Source: UBA4732 sp963823075 (lineage in GTDB: Bacteria > Planctomycetota > Planctomycetia > Gemmatales > Gemmataceae). Taken from it: 64,000 nt of DNA. This document shows positions 36,961 to 47,605 of this stretch, one piece after another (positions within the stretch are counted from its first letter, which is position 1; each line of letters opens with the position of its first letter). The notes under the pieces were generated by a model that saw nothing but the letters and a program-made list of their open reading frames with translations, did no database searches and had not been told where the DNA came from. The stretch lies in assembly GCA_963823075.1 (NCBI GenBank), contig CAWGKE010000023.1, positions 2,232,001-2,296,000 on the forward strand. The letters are read 5' to 3'. The translations under genes and the position numbers were made by a program.

Positions 36961-38425
36961 CTTGGCAAGGCGGCAGGGTGACGACGAACGCGGCGCCGCC
37001 CTCGGGGCGGTTGCCGGCCGTGATGTCGCCGCCGTGTTCTTTCAGGATGCGGCTGGAGAGCGAAAGACCGAGGCCCGTCCCCGTCGGCTTGGTGGTGGCG
37101 AACGGCGTGAACAGGCGGCCGGCCATCTCCGGTGAAATGCCGCTGCCGCTGTCGCGGACCGAGAGCCGCGTCCCGCCGTTTTCGACGGCCTCCAGCTCGA
37201 CCTCCAACCGTCCGCCCTTGGGCATGGCGTCGAGCGCGTTGAGAAGGAGGTTGACCAGGACGGTGGTGAACTGCCCCCCATCCACGAAGCCGACGACGGG
37301 ACGATCCGGCACGGTCACGACGACCTCGACGCGCTGCTGCTCCGCCCGCGCGCGGATGAGATCGCGGGCACGGGCGACCGCCTCGCGCAGGTCGCAGAGG
37401 CCCCGCTGGGGGGTCGGCAGCCGGGCGAAGTCCAGGAACCCCTGCACGGTCTGCTCCAGGCGCGTCACCTCCCGATGAATAATGCGCAGGTCCTCGGCGT
37501 TCAGCGGCGTGGGTTTGCGCGGCCGCAGCGCCGCCTCCACCAGCATCTTGATCGCGGTGAGCGGGTTGCGCACCTCGTGGGCGACGCTGGCCGCGAGCTG
37601 GCCCAGTGCGGCGAGCTGGTCGGCCCGCAGCAAGTCGCGCTGATTCTGCTGCACGCTTTCCGTCACCTCCTCGACGCGCTCCACCAGCGTCTGCATTTGC
37701 CGGTCGAGCGTGTGAAGGTCGTCGCCGGCCACGCGGACGGAAGCCACGTCGCGGTCCAGGTGCTGGGCCATGTCCTTGACGCGCACGCCGAGCCGGTACA
37801 CGGATCGACTCAGGCCGCGCGCCATGCCGTAGCCGGCGATCAGACCGCCGATCGGGCCGGCCAGGCCGATCAGCAGCATCGCCCAGCTGGCCTGCTGGCT
37901 GACGCGGAGGCTCTCGCGCGCGGTCGCTTCCATCTGCTTCTTGTTGACGCCCATCAGGTCTTCGCACGGTTCGACCACGTAGCGGATGGGGTGCAAATTG
38001 ACCAGCTTGCGGAACTCGGCCGTGGATCGATTGGGCGCCGGGTCGGCCCGCAGCTGGGCCTGCTCCTGCTGATATTGCTTGTAGCCGTCCGCGATGGCCC
38101 GGACCCAGCGCCGCTCTTCGTCGGTGTTGCTGGCCTTGCGGGCCACGTCCAGCGCCTCCGTGAAGTGCTGCTGATCGGTGTCGATGTCGTGCAGGTCGTC
38201 GGGGTTCGGGGCCATCAGGTAAAGCAGGTTGTGGTGCCGCAGCTGCCGGACGCGGATCTCCAACTCCTGCGCGGCCTGAAGGCTGGCGACGTTCTGAGAC
38301 AGGATGTTGGTGAGGTTCGTTTGGAGCTGGCTGATGTAACCGACGCTGATCAGGCACGCGCCGAACAGGAGGGCACCGATGACGACGGTGGGCGCGGTCA
38401 CCCGCAGCAGGATTTTTGAATTCAA
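36899..38425 (-). CDS. Membrane sensor histidine kinase (NtrB-like)
   Basis: About 508 residues from a TTG at 38425, chosen because GGAGGG lies seven bases upstream. Two membrane helices (about 8-30 and 182-205) enclose a periplasmic helical sensor of 150 residues. HAMP-like and coiled-coil segments follow, then the H-box SVAHEVRNPLTAIKML with H283. The ATPase has N (LVNLLLNALDAMPKGG), DSGSGISPE, F-box FTPFATTKPTGTGLGLSLS and the last strand AFVVTLP. The residues after that (EVRSQESGVRGQESGRAMRN) come from heptamer repeats. It pairs with the NtrC-type regulator downstream. The 256 bases upstream hold its promoter; I see no gene there. Confidence 0.9.
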   Translation of the reverse strand: MNSKILLRVTAPTVVIGALLFGACLISVGYISQLQTNLTNILSQNVASLQAAQELEIRVRQLRHHNLLYLMAPNPDDLHDIDTDQQHFTEALDVARKASNTDEERRWVRAIADGYKQYQQEQAQLRADPAPNRSTAEFRKLVNLHPIRYVVEPCEDLMGVNKKQMEATARESLRVSQQASWAMLLIGLAGPIGGLIAGYGMARGLSRSVYRLGVRVKDMAQHLDRDVASVRVAGDDLHTLDRQMQTLVERVEEVTESVQQNQRDLLRADQLAALGQLAASVAHEVRNPLTAIKMLVEAALRPRKPTPLNAEDLRIIHREVTRLEQTVQGFLDFARLPTPQRGLCDLREAVARARDLIRARAEQQRVEVVVTVPDRPVVGFVDGGQFTTVLVNLLLNALDAMPKGGRLEVELEAVENGGTRLSVRDSGSGISPEMAGRLFTPFATTKPTGTGLGLSLSSRILKEHGGDITAGNRPEGGAAFVVTLPPCQEVRSQESGVRGQESGRAMRN

Positions 38426-38681
38426 GCCAGCCCTCCTTCGCGGGTCGGCCCGTGGATTCGTGGGGCGATTTCGCAAGCCGTTCGTGTGCAGGGAGTCCCC
38501 CACCCATCTTAGCAAGAACAATGCCGGGGACGCAGCGAAAGCGCTGGGCGCGGGAATGATTCGACGGGATGCTGTTATCGCTCCCCCCTCGCGGCAGGGA
38601 GCGGTCCTCGGGACGGCGGTTTTGGTCAAGAGTTGCCCCTCACGGTGAATCTTTGTCCAAATGCTCCGTCTGGCGCACCCT

Positions 38682-39641
38682 TCACCCGGCGGCAAGGATT
38701 GTGCCGGTGGCGGCCGTGGCGTAGTCGCCGGCCACCGGCTGCCAGCCGGCGCTGTCCGTGAAGAGCCACACCGACCCCCAGGCGGGGAGCTCGGCCGCCA
38801 CGCTTCCATCGGAGGTCAGGCCGATTTGCGGCCCCATGCGCGGAAAGCAGTCGATACTCCCGGGCGCATTGCAGTCGAATCCGAGAGCGTCGATGGGGGT
38901 CAGTTGCTGCCAGAGGGTGCTGTCCTCGTAGCGCCACACCCCGTAGCCGGGGACCTCAACCGCCACGTCGCCGGAAGCGTTGATGTGGACTTCGCTGACG
39001 TTGGCGGGGGTCAGTTGCTGCCAAGCGGTGGCGTCCTCGAAGCGCCACACCCCGGCGTTGGGAATATCGACCGCTACGATTCCCGAGCCGCTCATCGCGA
39101 CGGCGTCAGCATCGGCGGTGGTCAGCTGCCGCCAGCCGGCGTCGTCCTCGAAGCGCCACACGCCGTAGCCGGGGATCTCGGCCGCCACATCGCCGCGGGC
39201 GTCCACGGCGACCTGCGATGCGTCGGAGCCGGTCAGCTGTTGCCAGCCGGCCGCGTCGGTGAAGCGCCACACGCCGTAGCCAGGGATTTCGGCGGCCACG
39301 CTGCCGGCGCCGTCGATGGCGATGCTGCTGGCGTCGGAGGGGGTCAGCTGCCGCCAGCCTCCGCCGTCCTCGTAGCGCCATACCCCGTGGCCGGGGATCT
39401 CGGCCGCCACATCGCCCCGGGCGTCCACAGCGTCCTGAGTGGCGTAGGAGGGAGTCAGCAGTTGCCACATCATGCCGCCTTCCCAGCGCCAGAGGCCGCC
39501 GTTATCGGAGATATCGGTGGCCACAATGTTCGCGGTCGCGGGAACCAGGCGGTTTTCGAGCTGTTCCAGGTACAATCGGGTCGCCGAGGGGCGCGGGGCG
39601 GCCGGCGGCCGCCGACTGAAAATGCGTGTCAGCCAGTTCAT
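38682..39641 (-). CDS. Secreted beta-propeller-like repeat protein with LENRLVPA motif
   Basis: A 319-residue protein. It starts MNWLTRIFSRRPPAAPRPSA and then has YLEQLENRLVPA, the planctomycete N-terminal motif of exported proteins. The rest is six to seven repeats of about 40 residues with the pattern GVWRFEDAAGWQQLTPSDAS then VAVDARGDVAAEIPGY. This resembles tectonin/tachylectin-type propeller blades, though the family is not certain. Such proteins are probably surface-attached and may bind sugars. The DNA repeats are strong enough to allow recombination. It is followed by the two-component operon in the same direction. Confidence 0.75.
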   Translation of the reverse strand: MNWLTRIFSRRPPAAPRPSATRLYLEQLENRLVPATANIVATDISDNGGLWRWEGGMMWQLLTPSYATQDAVDARGDVAAEIPGHGVWRYEDGGGWRQLTPSDASSIAIDGAGSVAAEIPGYGVWRFTDAAGWQQLTGSDASQVAVDARGDVAAEIPGYGVWRFEDDAGWRQLTTADADAVAMSGSGIVAVDIPNAGVWRFEDATAWQQLTPANVSEVHINASGDVAVEVPGYGVWRYEDSTLWQQLTPIDALGFDCNAPGSIDCFPRMGPQIGLTSDGSVAAELPAWGSVWLFTDSAGWQPVAGDYATAATGTILAAG

Positions 39642-40335
39642 GGTGCGATCCTTTCGTTGTCCGTCTTCGGGCGGAAGTTGGGACAGGAATCGTCCGTCGC
39701 GGTGGGTTTTCGTTCGGGTTCGCTTCCAGCCGTCCGCTTCAATCGCTGGGCGCGGCCTGCTGGTCTGCGTCGGCCCTTCTTTTCCGCCTTGTCCGGAGGG
39801 TCGTGCAGGCAAGCGGCGTGCCACAGCCGACTACCCCCTGGCCACGCGCCAGCGACCCTTCATGCGACCTTGACAAGAAGCGACGCATATCGTATCTGCC
39901 CCCCTCCAACATTCAACGAAACGGTTCACGGGCGGTCGGCGGCGACGCCGCGCCGGTCCTGCCCGCGGCCCGCCCGTCCGCGGGCCTGCGGTCGCGCCGC
40001 CGGCGCGGCCGACCGGCGGGGGAAGGAGGCGGAGGAATCGGGCCGCTTTTCTTGCAGCGGCCCCGGCGAGAGGGACGATAACAGGGAACGCGAACGGCCC
40101 GGCTACGGGCCGCGACGGATGGGGGATCGGCAAGCAGCGATTCGGTCCCGATAAGGGGAGCGGGGACGCCGGGGGGCCGCGCCAATGCGGGGCGGGGGAG
40201 GCAGGGGAAGCCTCCCCCGTCCCGCCGGGCGCGGTCGGAGTCGCCGGGGGGCGCGCGGACGTGCGCCCCCGGTGGACCACCCGGGCGACCCCGGCGGGGC
40301 CGCGCCGATGCTTGCCACTCAGCAGGGAGGAGTCC
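39642..40335. other. Long divergent intergenic region
   Basis: About 690 bases between the divergent propeller and sigma-factor genes. All long frames here are Arg/Pro/Gly-rich shadows without family features. A promoter-like sequence lies at 39870-39898. The part from 39930 to 40310 is extremely GC-rich with several short hairpins and could be a long 5' leader of the sigma-factor mRNA. Confidence 0.4.
39870..39898 (+). promoter_or_regulatory. Possible sigma-70 type promoter
   Basis: TTGACA (39870-39875), a 17-base spacer and TATCTG (39893-39898) resemble a housekeeping promoter. It points towards the sigma-factor gene but is about 440 bases from its start. Planctomycete promoter consensus is poorly known, so this is a weak call. 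Confidence 0.3.
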
Positions 40336-41112
<777 letters not shown>

Positions 41113-41135
41113 ACGCCGGCCCTGCACGAGCCTTG

Positions 41136-41166
41136 GGGCCTCCCGGACGACTGGGAGGCCCTTTTT
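41136..41166 (+). terminator. Intrinsic terminator
   Basis: A nine-base-pair GC stem (GGGCCTCCC against GGGAGGCCC) with an eight-base loop is followed directly by TTTTT. It starts 24 bases after the sigma-factor stop codon and is the clearest rho-independent terminator in the window. Confidence 0.85.
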
Positions 41167-41233
41167 GTTTCCTCCCACCTCCTTGGCGCCTGCCTATCCT
41201 TGCCGGGTGCGGCAAAAACTCCGGGCGGCTCTT

Positions 41234-41284
41234 GTAGCACAAGCTTCAGCTTGTGCGGGCGGCACAAGCTGAAGCTTGTGCTAC
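41234..41284. repeat. Palindrome with 23-bp perfect arms (GTAGCACAAGC family)
   Basis: Arms 41234-41256 and 41262-41284 are perfect inverted repeats beginning GTAGCACAAGCTTCAGCTTG, with a five-base loop. Each arm is itself partly palindromic (AAGCTTCAGCTT). It lies in the 394-base gap between the terminator and the giant gene. The rest of that gap (41285-41560) shows no gene; a start-proximal leader for the next gene must lie there. Confidence 0.8.
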
Positions 41285-41560
41285 ACCTATGCCGTCCCCC
41301 GCGGATTGCGGTCTCTGTTCCGTGCCAGGAAAACTTGCCGCACCCGCAGCGCCGCAATCCGCGATTTAGCGCTTGCCCCCCCGCGCCGACCGCTTACAAT
41401 CCCATACAGCCCACCGTCCGCTCTCCAGACGCCTTCCGCCTTGCCCCGCGACGACGCGGGCCTCCGACCGGGTCGATCCGACGGCTTTGTCCGTCTCTCA
41501 CCATAGGCCGGTCCCGAACGCCGGCCCCGACAGCGCACTTACTGGGGGGGAACTCGTATC

Positions 41561-44500
41561 ATGGCCACCGTCGCTCTGCCTTCGGACCTCCGCAATCGGA
41601 TTGCGGCGGTCGCCGACCGCGTCCGCTGGCTGCGCTTCCTGCGCGGGCTGTGCCTGCTGACCCTGATCCTCACCCTCGGCTTCGGCGCCGCCCTGCTCGC
41701 CGATGTGCTGTGCGTCCAGCTCTTCTCCTTCGACCTGCCGGCCGCCGTGCGCTTCGGCGTCCTCGGCGCCTGGGGCGCGATCGGCCTGCTCGCGCTGCTC
41801 TTCGGCCTGGTGCTGCCGCTGACCCGCCGGCTCGACGCCGCCGCCATCGCCGCCGCCGTCGAAGAGAAATACCCCGAATTGGCCGAACGCCTCACCACAT
41901 CCGTCGAGCTGGCCGGCGGCGGCGACGAGTTCCACGGCGCCCCGCAGATGATCGAAAGCGTGATCCGCGACACCGAGCAGCGGACCAGTCATCTCGACTT
42001 CCTCCCGGCCGTTTCGGCCCGCACCGCCCAGCTCATGGCCGTCGCGGCGGCCGGCATCCTCGTCCTCGTGCTGTCCCCCGCCCTCTTGTGGCCCGGCCAG
42101 TATCCCGACTTCGCGGAGCGTTTCTTCCAACCGTGGCTGACGCCGCCCACCTTCACGATCGACGCCGAGCCAGTCCAGGATTTCGCCGCCCGCGGCCGGC
42201 CGTTCACGCTTACTGCCCGGCTCAAACAGGTCCGCCACGTCGCCGCTCCGTTCGCCTGCACCCTCGTCCAGATCGGGGCCGACGGCACGGAGACGCGCAC
42301 CCCGATGCCGCAACGGGGCGACAGGAACGGCGTCTTTACCTACAGCGCGACCGTCACCCCCGTCGCCGACTTCCGTTACCGCGTCGAGGCGAGCCGCGAC
42401 TCCAGCCCGGACTACGCCATCGAGACGATCCAACCCGTGGACCTGGCGGCCGACAGCCCGGAGATCACGACCCGGCCGCCGGCCTACGCCGAGGACACCG
42501 TGGACTCGGACATCGCCGACGGCCTGGTGGACGCGACCCTGCTCCAGAACGGCACGGTGCAGTTCGTGTGCAAGTTCACGCGGCCCGCCGCGGCCGCCTA
42601 CCTCGACTGGACGACGCCGGAAGGAAAGGTGCAGCCGGACGGCGTGAAGGCGCCGGCCCAGACGACCGCCGCGCTGAAACTCGGCCCCGACGCCATGACC
42701 GCCGCGGCGACGCTGCCCGCCGTCGCATCCGGCAAGTACCGGCTCCGTCTTGTCGCCGAGCGCGGCGTCGAGACGGCGTTCCCGGAACACAGCATCACCG
42801 TCAAGCCGGACCTGGCGCCCCAGGTGACGAAGTTCGCCGGCCGGGACGATCGCGCTCTGGCGACGCTGGGCGCCGGCGCCGCCGGCGTTCTCGGCTCGCC
42901 CCTGGGGCAGGGGCCGGTCCTCGCGGCATCCGCCCTTCTCCGCGGACGGAGCGATGAAATCAAGGAGGTCCTGCCCTACGACCACGTGCCGCTGGAGTTC
43001 ACCGCCACGGACGACGTGGCCGTGGCCCTGGCCGAGGTGGAGTACCGCGTTGATCGCGGCGACCCGGTGCGCGAGCCAATCGCCGCGACCGGCTACAAGA
43101 ACCGCACGGCGACGGTCAAGGACGCCTTCAGCCTGGGAGGCAAGGTCAAGCCGGGCGCCATTGTCGAGTACCGCATCCGCGTCAGCGACAACCTGCCGCC
43201 GGAGTTCGGCGGGCCGCACGTCGTCTACTACCCGGCCGACCATTCCCTGGTGCTGCACGTCGCCAGCGACAAGGAGATCCTCGCCCTGCGCGACGACATC
43301 AACGCCCGCCTGGAAAAGATCAAGGAGGACCTCAAGGCGGAGGAGCGCGGCGTCTACAAGGCGCGCAGCGACTCGCGCGACCGGCCGGCCCTGACGAAGG
43401 ACCAGGCCGAGCAGGTCAAGGACCTGAAAAAGGACAATACGGACACGGAAACATCCCTGAAGGACCTGGCGGACGCGGCCGACCTGGCGCCGGCTTTCAA
43501 GCCGCTGGCGGACCTGGCCCGCGACGTGGCCGACAAGGAGATGAAGGAGAGCGGCAAGTCGCTGGACAAGGCGGCCGCCGACCACAAGATCCCCGCCGAG
43601 CGCGACGAGCAGTTCCAGAACTCCGAGAAGGAACTGGACGCGGCCTACGCCAAGCTGGACCAGATGAAGCGCCTGAACGACGAGCTGGCCCAGAAGGCCC
43701 TGGCCCAGGAGAACCTGGCGAAGCTGGCCGAGAAGGAAAAGGAGTTGGCGGAGAAGGCCGCCGACCTGGCCGCCAAGGACCCGGTCAAGGACCCGTCGGT
43801 GAAGGACCAGGCCGAGCAGCTCAAGCAGCAGCAGGAGCAGACCGCGGCCGATTTGCAAAAGCTGACCGACGAAAACCCCGCTCTGAAAAAGGCGCTGGAC
43901 GAGGCCCGCGCCGAGGAGGCCCACGACCTGGCCGAGCGCGCCAAGGAGCTGGCCCGGCAGCAGCGCGACCTGGCCCAGGCCGAAGCCGACGCCGAGAAGA
44001 AGCAGAACACGGAGCGGCTGGCCGACCTGGCCCGCAAGCAGCAGGAACTGGCCGACAAGGCGGATGAGCTGGCCAAGAAGACGAAGGAGCAGGCGCAGGC
44101 GGCCCCGACCACCCCGCTGAAGCCTGACGACGCCCAGAAGGCCGCCGATGCCCTCAAGCAAGGCGAGGCCGACGAGGCGCTGAAGAACCAGGACCAATCC
44201 GCTCACGAACTGGAACGGATCGCCGACGAGTTGGCCAAGGCCGTCAATCTGGCGAAGGATCCGAAGGAGGCGGCTCGCCAGCTGGCCCGCCTGGAAGAGG
44301 GGCTGAAGCAGAAGGTCGAGGGCGAGGCCAAGGCGCCCAGCGCTCCCAAGCAACTCGCCGAGCGTTTGAAGCCCATTTTGCAAGAGCAGAAAGCGATCGA
44401 CGACGCCCTCGAACGGCTGTCGATCCCGCCGGCCAACCAGGCGGCGCAGCAGGACAGGAAGCAGGCGCAGAATCAGACCGTCGGGATCAAGGACAGGGTC

Positions 44501-47500
44501 AGGGACAACGACCCGTGGGGGGCCGCCCGCCAGATGGACCAGGCCAAGCAAGCGCTGGAGAGGCTGGCCAACGATCTGCCCTCGCTCGACCAGCGGAAGG
44601 ACCAGGCATTGAAGGAGGTCGCTCAACTCCGCAAACTGCAGGACGAGATCGCGCAGAAGGCGGAGCAGGCGGCGGAGCAGGCCAAGAACGCCGACATGAA
44701 AGATCCGCGGGCGAAGGATCAGGTCGCTCAGCTGATGAGCGAGGCGGCCCGCCAGCAGGCGGACGCCGCCGAGCGGCTGGCCAAGATGGACGCGCCCAAT
44801 CAGGAGGCCCGGCAGCAGCGAACCGCGGACGCGCTGAACGACGCGCTCAAGGATTTGATGGACGGCCGCAAGGCGGACGTGGCTGCGTCGCAGGAGGACG
44901 CCAAGCGTCAGCTACAGCGGCTGGAGCAGGCGCTCCGGGGCGAGAAGCCGGCCGACGAGAAGGCCGCCGAGTTGGCCCAGCGTCAGAAGGCCCTGGCCGC
45001 CGAAGCGGCGAAGACGGCGGACGACCCCAAGGCGACGCCGGCGCAGAACGACGCCTTGCAGCAGAAGCAGGCGCAGCTTGCCAGCGAGGCGAAGAACCTG
45101 GACGCCCCCGAGGCGCCGCAGCGCAAGGCAGACGCGGCGGACGCGGCCCAGAAGGCGGCGGACGCGGCCCGGATCGAGCCGACCTCGCCGGACGCGCGGA
45201 AGCAGATGCAGGAGGCGGCGAAGAAGCTGGACGAGCTGGCCAAGCAGTTGAACGGTCAGGAGTCCGAGACGGCCCGCGCCCAGCGGCTGGCGCAGCATCA
45301 AGCGGAGGCCGCGGCGCAGGCGCGGCACGACGCCCAGCAGCAGCCGAACGCGCCGCAGTCTGCGGCGGCGCAGCAGAAGGAGCAGCAGGTGGCCGACGAG
45401 GCCAAGCAGCTGCACGCCGGCCCCGAGGCGCAGGCCGAGAAGGAGCGGGCGGAGGAGGCTTTGCAGAAGGCGAAGGACGCCGCGCCGCAGGACCAGCCCA
45501 AGGCCCAGCGCGAGGCGGCCGACGCCCTGCGCGACCTGGCCGACAAGATGGCCGGCCGCGACAACGACGCCGCCAAGGCCAACGAGCTGGCCCACGAACA
45601 GCGCGATTTGGCGAAGGACGCGGCCAACCCCGAAGCCGGAAAGGCCAATGCGGACGCGGCGAAGAGCGACGCCGACAAGCAGGCGGAAATCGCCCATCAA
45701 CTGGATCGTCTTGATCCGGAAAACGCGACCGACGCTCACAAGGACGCCGCCGCGAAGATGAACGACGCCGCGAAGGCGCTCGACCAGGCCCACGCGCCGG
45801 CCGACGCCAAGGACGCGCTGGCGAAGGCGGCCGACGCCGCCGACAAGCTGGCGCAGGACCTCGGCCAGCAGCAGGCCGCCAACCCGCAGAACCCGCAGCA
45901 GAACCCGGCCCAGGCCGCCAAGCCGACCGACTCGCCGCGCCAGGCGGCGCAGCAGCTGGCCCAGCACGAGCGGCAGCTCGCTCAGCAGACGCAGCAGGCG
46001 CGCGACAAGCAGAACCAGAAGCCGGGCGAAGCCGGCAAGCAGGCCATGCAGGAGGCGCTGGCCAAGGTCGCGCAGCAGCAGAAGGATTTGAACGAACAGG
46101 CGTCGCAGCTGCCGGCCGGCCAGCAGCAGAAGGCGCTGGAGCAGGCCCACGAGGCGATGAACCAGGCCCAGCAGGCGCTGGAACACAACGACGCCCCGCA
46201 GGCGCAGCAGAAGCAGAACGAGGCGGCCGACGCGCTGCAACGGCTGGCGCAGCAGCAGCCGACCAAGGCGGCGGACGTGGCGCAGAAACCGCAGCCCGGC
46301 GACCCGCAGGCGCAGGCGCCGGCGGGGCTGCCGAACAAGGAGCAGGCCGATCAGGCCCGCGACCTGGCGAAGCAGCAGCGCGAATTGCAGGACGAGTTGC
46401 GGCGCGCTCAGGAGGCGGCCCACGCCGCCGCCGCGCCCAAGGACAACCCGCTGGGCGACCTGGCGAAGCAGCAGCAGGAAGTGGCGAACCAGGCGGCGCA
46501 GATGGCTCACGAGGCTGGTCAGCATCAGGGCGCCGATTCCGAAGCCGCCCATGAGGCGGGCCAGGCCCATCAGGCGGCGCAGCAGGCGGCCGAGCGGATG
46601 CAGGCCGGGGCGCTGCAGCAGGCGCACGAGGCCGGCCAACATGCGGCCGAGCAGATGCGCCAGCTGGCGAAACAGCTGGCGCAGACGCCCGGCGACGCTC
46701 ACGCCCCGGCCCAGGCCGAGAAGGCGGAGCAGCTCGCGGCCAAGCAGGACGCGATCAACCGTCAGCTCAACCCGCTGACGGACAACCCCGCCGCCCAGCG
46801 GGCGCAGCAGGACGCGCAGCAGCAGAGCTTGCAGCAGCAGACCGGCCAGCTGAATCAGGATCTGAACCGGATGGCGCAGGAGGCCAACCAGGCCCATCAG
46901 GGTCAGCAGGCCAACCAGGCTCAGCAGGCCGCCAACAACGCCCAGCAGGCTCAGAACGCCATGCAGCAGGCCCAGCAGCAGGGCCGTCAGGGCAACGAGG
47001 CGGGCGAGCATCAGGGCCAGCAGCAGGCGGCGCAGGCCCTGGAGCAGGCCGCCCAGCAGCTGGCGCAGGCGGGGCAGCAGCCCGGCGACCAGCACGGACA
47101 GCAGCAGGGCCAGGCGGTGCAGCAGGCCCAAAGCGCCATGCAGCAGGCCAAGGGGCAGCTGAGCCAGGGCCAGCCGCAGAGCGCCCACGAGTCGATGGCG
47201 CAGGCGGCCGAACAGCTCGCCCAGGCCGCTCAGCAGGCGGGGCAGGATCAGCAGCAATCCCACGGCGCCCCGCCGGACCAGCCGCACGGCCGCTTCAGCG
47301 ACAACGGCACGGCAGCCGGCGGGACGCCCGACAAGCTGCTGCCGCCCGAGGCCAAGCAGTACGCCGGCAAGCCGTGGGGCGAGCTGCCCGGCGAATTGCG
47401 CACCAAAATCGTCCAGCAAATGCGCGTGAAGTACGGCGACGATTACGCCCGCATGATTAAGCTGTACTTCGAGCAGGCGGCCGACACCCGCGATAGGAAA

Positions 47501-47503
47501 TAG
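41561..47503 (+). CDS. Giant DUF4175-like membrane protein with Ala/Gln-rich helical region
   Basis: A 1980-residue protein. Two hydrophobic helices lie near the N-terminus (FLRGLCLLTLILTLGFGAAL and FGVLGAWGAIGLLALLFGLV), and a third at about residues 160-180. Residues 190-560 are beta-rich Ig-like segments, as in DUF4175-type proteins. From about 570 to 1900 the chain is almost entirely helical and made of Ala, Gln, Lys, Asp, Glu and Leu, with phrases such as LAKQQQEVANQAAQMAHEAG. A short globular end follows (LPGELRTKIVQQMRVKYGDD). The long part should form extended coiled coils, perhaps a cell-envelope fibre. Long frames on the opposite strand are shadows of the biased composition. It precedes a secreted QW-repeat gene. 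Confidence 0.85.
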   Translation: MATVALPSDLRNRIAAVADRVRWLRFLRGLCLLTLILTLGFGAALLADVLCVQLFSFDLPAAVRFGVLGAWGAIGLLALLFGLVLPLTRRLDAAAIAAAVEEKYPELAERLTTSVELAGGGDEFHGAPQMIESVIRDTEQRTSHLDFLPAVSARTAQLMAVAAAGILVLVLSPALLWPGQYPDFAERFFQPWLTPPTFTIDAEPVQDFAARGRPFTLTARLKQVRHVAAPFACTLVQIGADGTETRTPMPQRGDRNGVFTYSATVTPVADFRYRVEASRDSSPDYAIETIQPVDLAADSPEITTRPPAYAEDTVDSDIADGLVDATLLQNGTVQFVCKFTRPAAAAYLDWTTPEGKVQPDGVKAPAQTTAALKLGPDAMTAAATLPAVASGKYRLRLVAERGVETAFPEHSITVKPDLAPQVTKFAGRDDRALATLGAGAAGVLGSPLGQGPVLAASALLRGRSDEIKEVLPYDHVPLEFTATDDVAVALAEVEYRVDRGDPVREPIAATGYKNRTATVKDAFSLGGKVKPGAIVEYRIRVSDNLPPEFGGPHVVYYPADHSLVLHVASDKEILALRDDINARLEKIKEDLKAEERGVYKARSDSRDRPALTKDQAEQVKDLKKDNTDTETSLKDLADAADLAPAFKPLADLARDVADKEMKESGKSLDKAAADHKIPAERDEQFQNSEKELDAAYAKLDQMKRLNDELAQKALAQENLAKLAEKEKELAEKAADLAAKDPVKDPSVKDQAEQLKQQQEQTAADLQKLTDENPALKKALDEARAEEAHDLAERAKELARQQRDLAQAEADAEKKQNTERLADLARKQQELADKADELAKKTKEQAQAAPTTPLKPDDAQKAADALKQGEADEALKNQDQSAHELERIADELAKAVNLAKDPKEAARQLARLEEGLKQKVEGEAKAPSAPKQLAERLKPILQEQKAIDDALERLSIPPANQAAQQDRKQAQNQTVGIKDRVRDNDPWGAARQMDQAKQALERLANDLPSLDQRKDQALKEVAQLRKLQDEIAQKAEQAAEQAKNADMKDPRAKDQVAQLMSEAARQQADAAERLAKMDAPNQEARQQRTADALNDALKDLMDGRKADVAASQEDAKRQLQRLEQALRGEKPADEKAAELAQRQKALAAEAAKTADDPKATPAQNDALQQKQAQLASEAKNLDAPEAPQRKADAADAAQKAADAARIEPTSPDARKQMQEAAKKLDELAKQLNGQESETARAQRLAQHQAEAAAQARHDAQQQPNAPQSAAAQQKEQQVADEAKQLHAGPEAQAEKERAEEALQKAKDAAPQDQPKAQREAADALRDLADKMAGRDNDAAKANELAHEQRDLAKDAANPEAGKANADAAKSDADKQAEIAHQLDRLDPENATDAHKDAAAKMNDAAKALDQAHAPADAKDALAKAADAADKLAQDLGQQQAANPQNPQQNPAQAAKPTDSPRQAAQQLAQHERQLAQQTQQARDKQNQKPGEAGKQAMQEALAKVAQQQKDLNEQASQLPAGQQQKALEQAHEAMNQAQQALEHNDAPQAQQKQNEAADALQRLAQQQPTKAADVAQKPQPGDPQAQAPAGLPNKEQADQARDLAKQQRELQDELRRAQEAAHAAAAPKDNPLGDLAKQQQEVANQAAQMAHEAGQHQGADSEAAHEAGQAHQAAQQAAERMQAGALQQAHEAGQHAAEQMRQLAKQLAQTPGDAHAPAQAEKAEQLAAKQDAINRQLNPLTDNPAAQRAQQDAQQQSLQQQTGQLNQDLNRMAQEANQAHQGQQANQAQQAANNAQQAQNAMQQAQQQGRQGNEAGEHQGQQQAAQALEQAAQQLAQAGQQPGDQHGQQQGQAVQQAQSAMQQAKGQLSQGQPQSAHESMAQAAEQLAQAAQQAGQDQQQSHGAPPDQPHGRFSDNGTAAGGTPDKLLPPEAKQYAGKPWGELPGELRTKIVQQMRVKYGDDYARMIKLYFEQAADTRDRK

Positions 47504-47507
47504 ACCC

Positions 47508-47570
47508 GGTTAGCCGCGACGCGGAGCGGAGCGCTTGACCGGAGCGCTCCGCTCCGCGTCGCGGCTAACC
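47508..47570. repeat. GGTTAGCCGCGAC-family hairpin, 28-bp perfect arms
   Basis: Arms 47508-47535 and 47543-47570 are perfect inverted repeats beginning GGTTAGCCGCGACGCGGAGC, with a seven-base loop. It starts five bases after the stop codon of the giant gene and ends 35 bases before the next start. A decayed relative is at 24135. Confidence 0.85.
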
Positions 47571-47605
47571 GACGATTTTCGCGATGACATTTGAAGGATT
47601 TTTCC

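Noticed and set aside
41498..44626. A 1042-codon open frame opposite the giant gene, and another of 835 codons at 44912-47419
   Set aside because: Both are Leu/Arg/Val/Gly-rich mirror images of the biased codons on the plus strand, with no domain and no start signals. The plus-strand protein has clear membrane and Ig-like parts.
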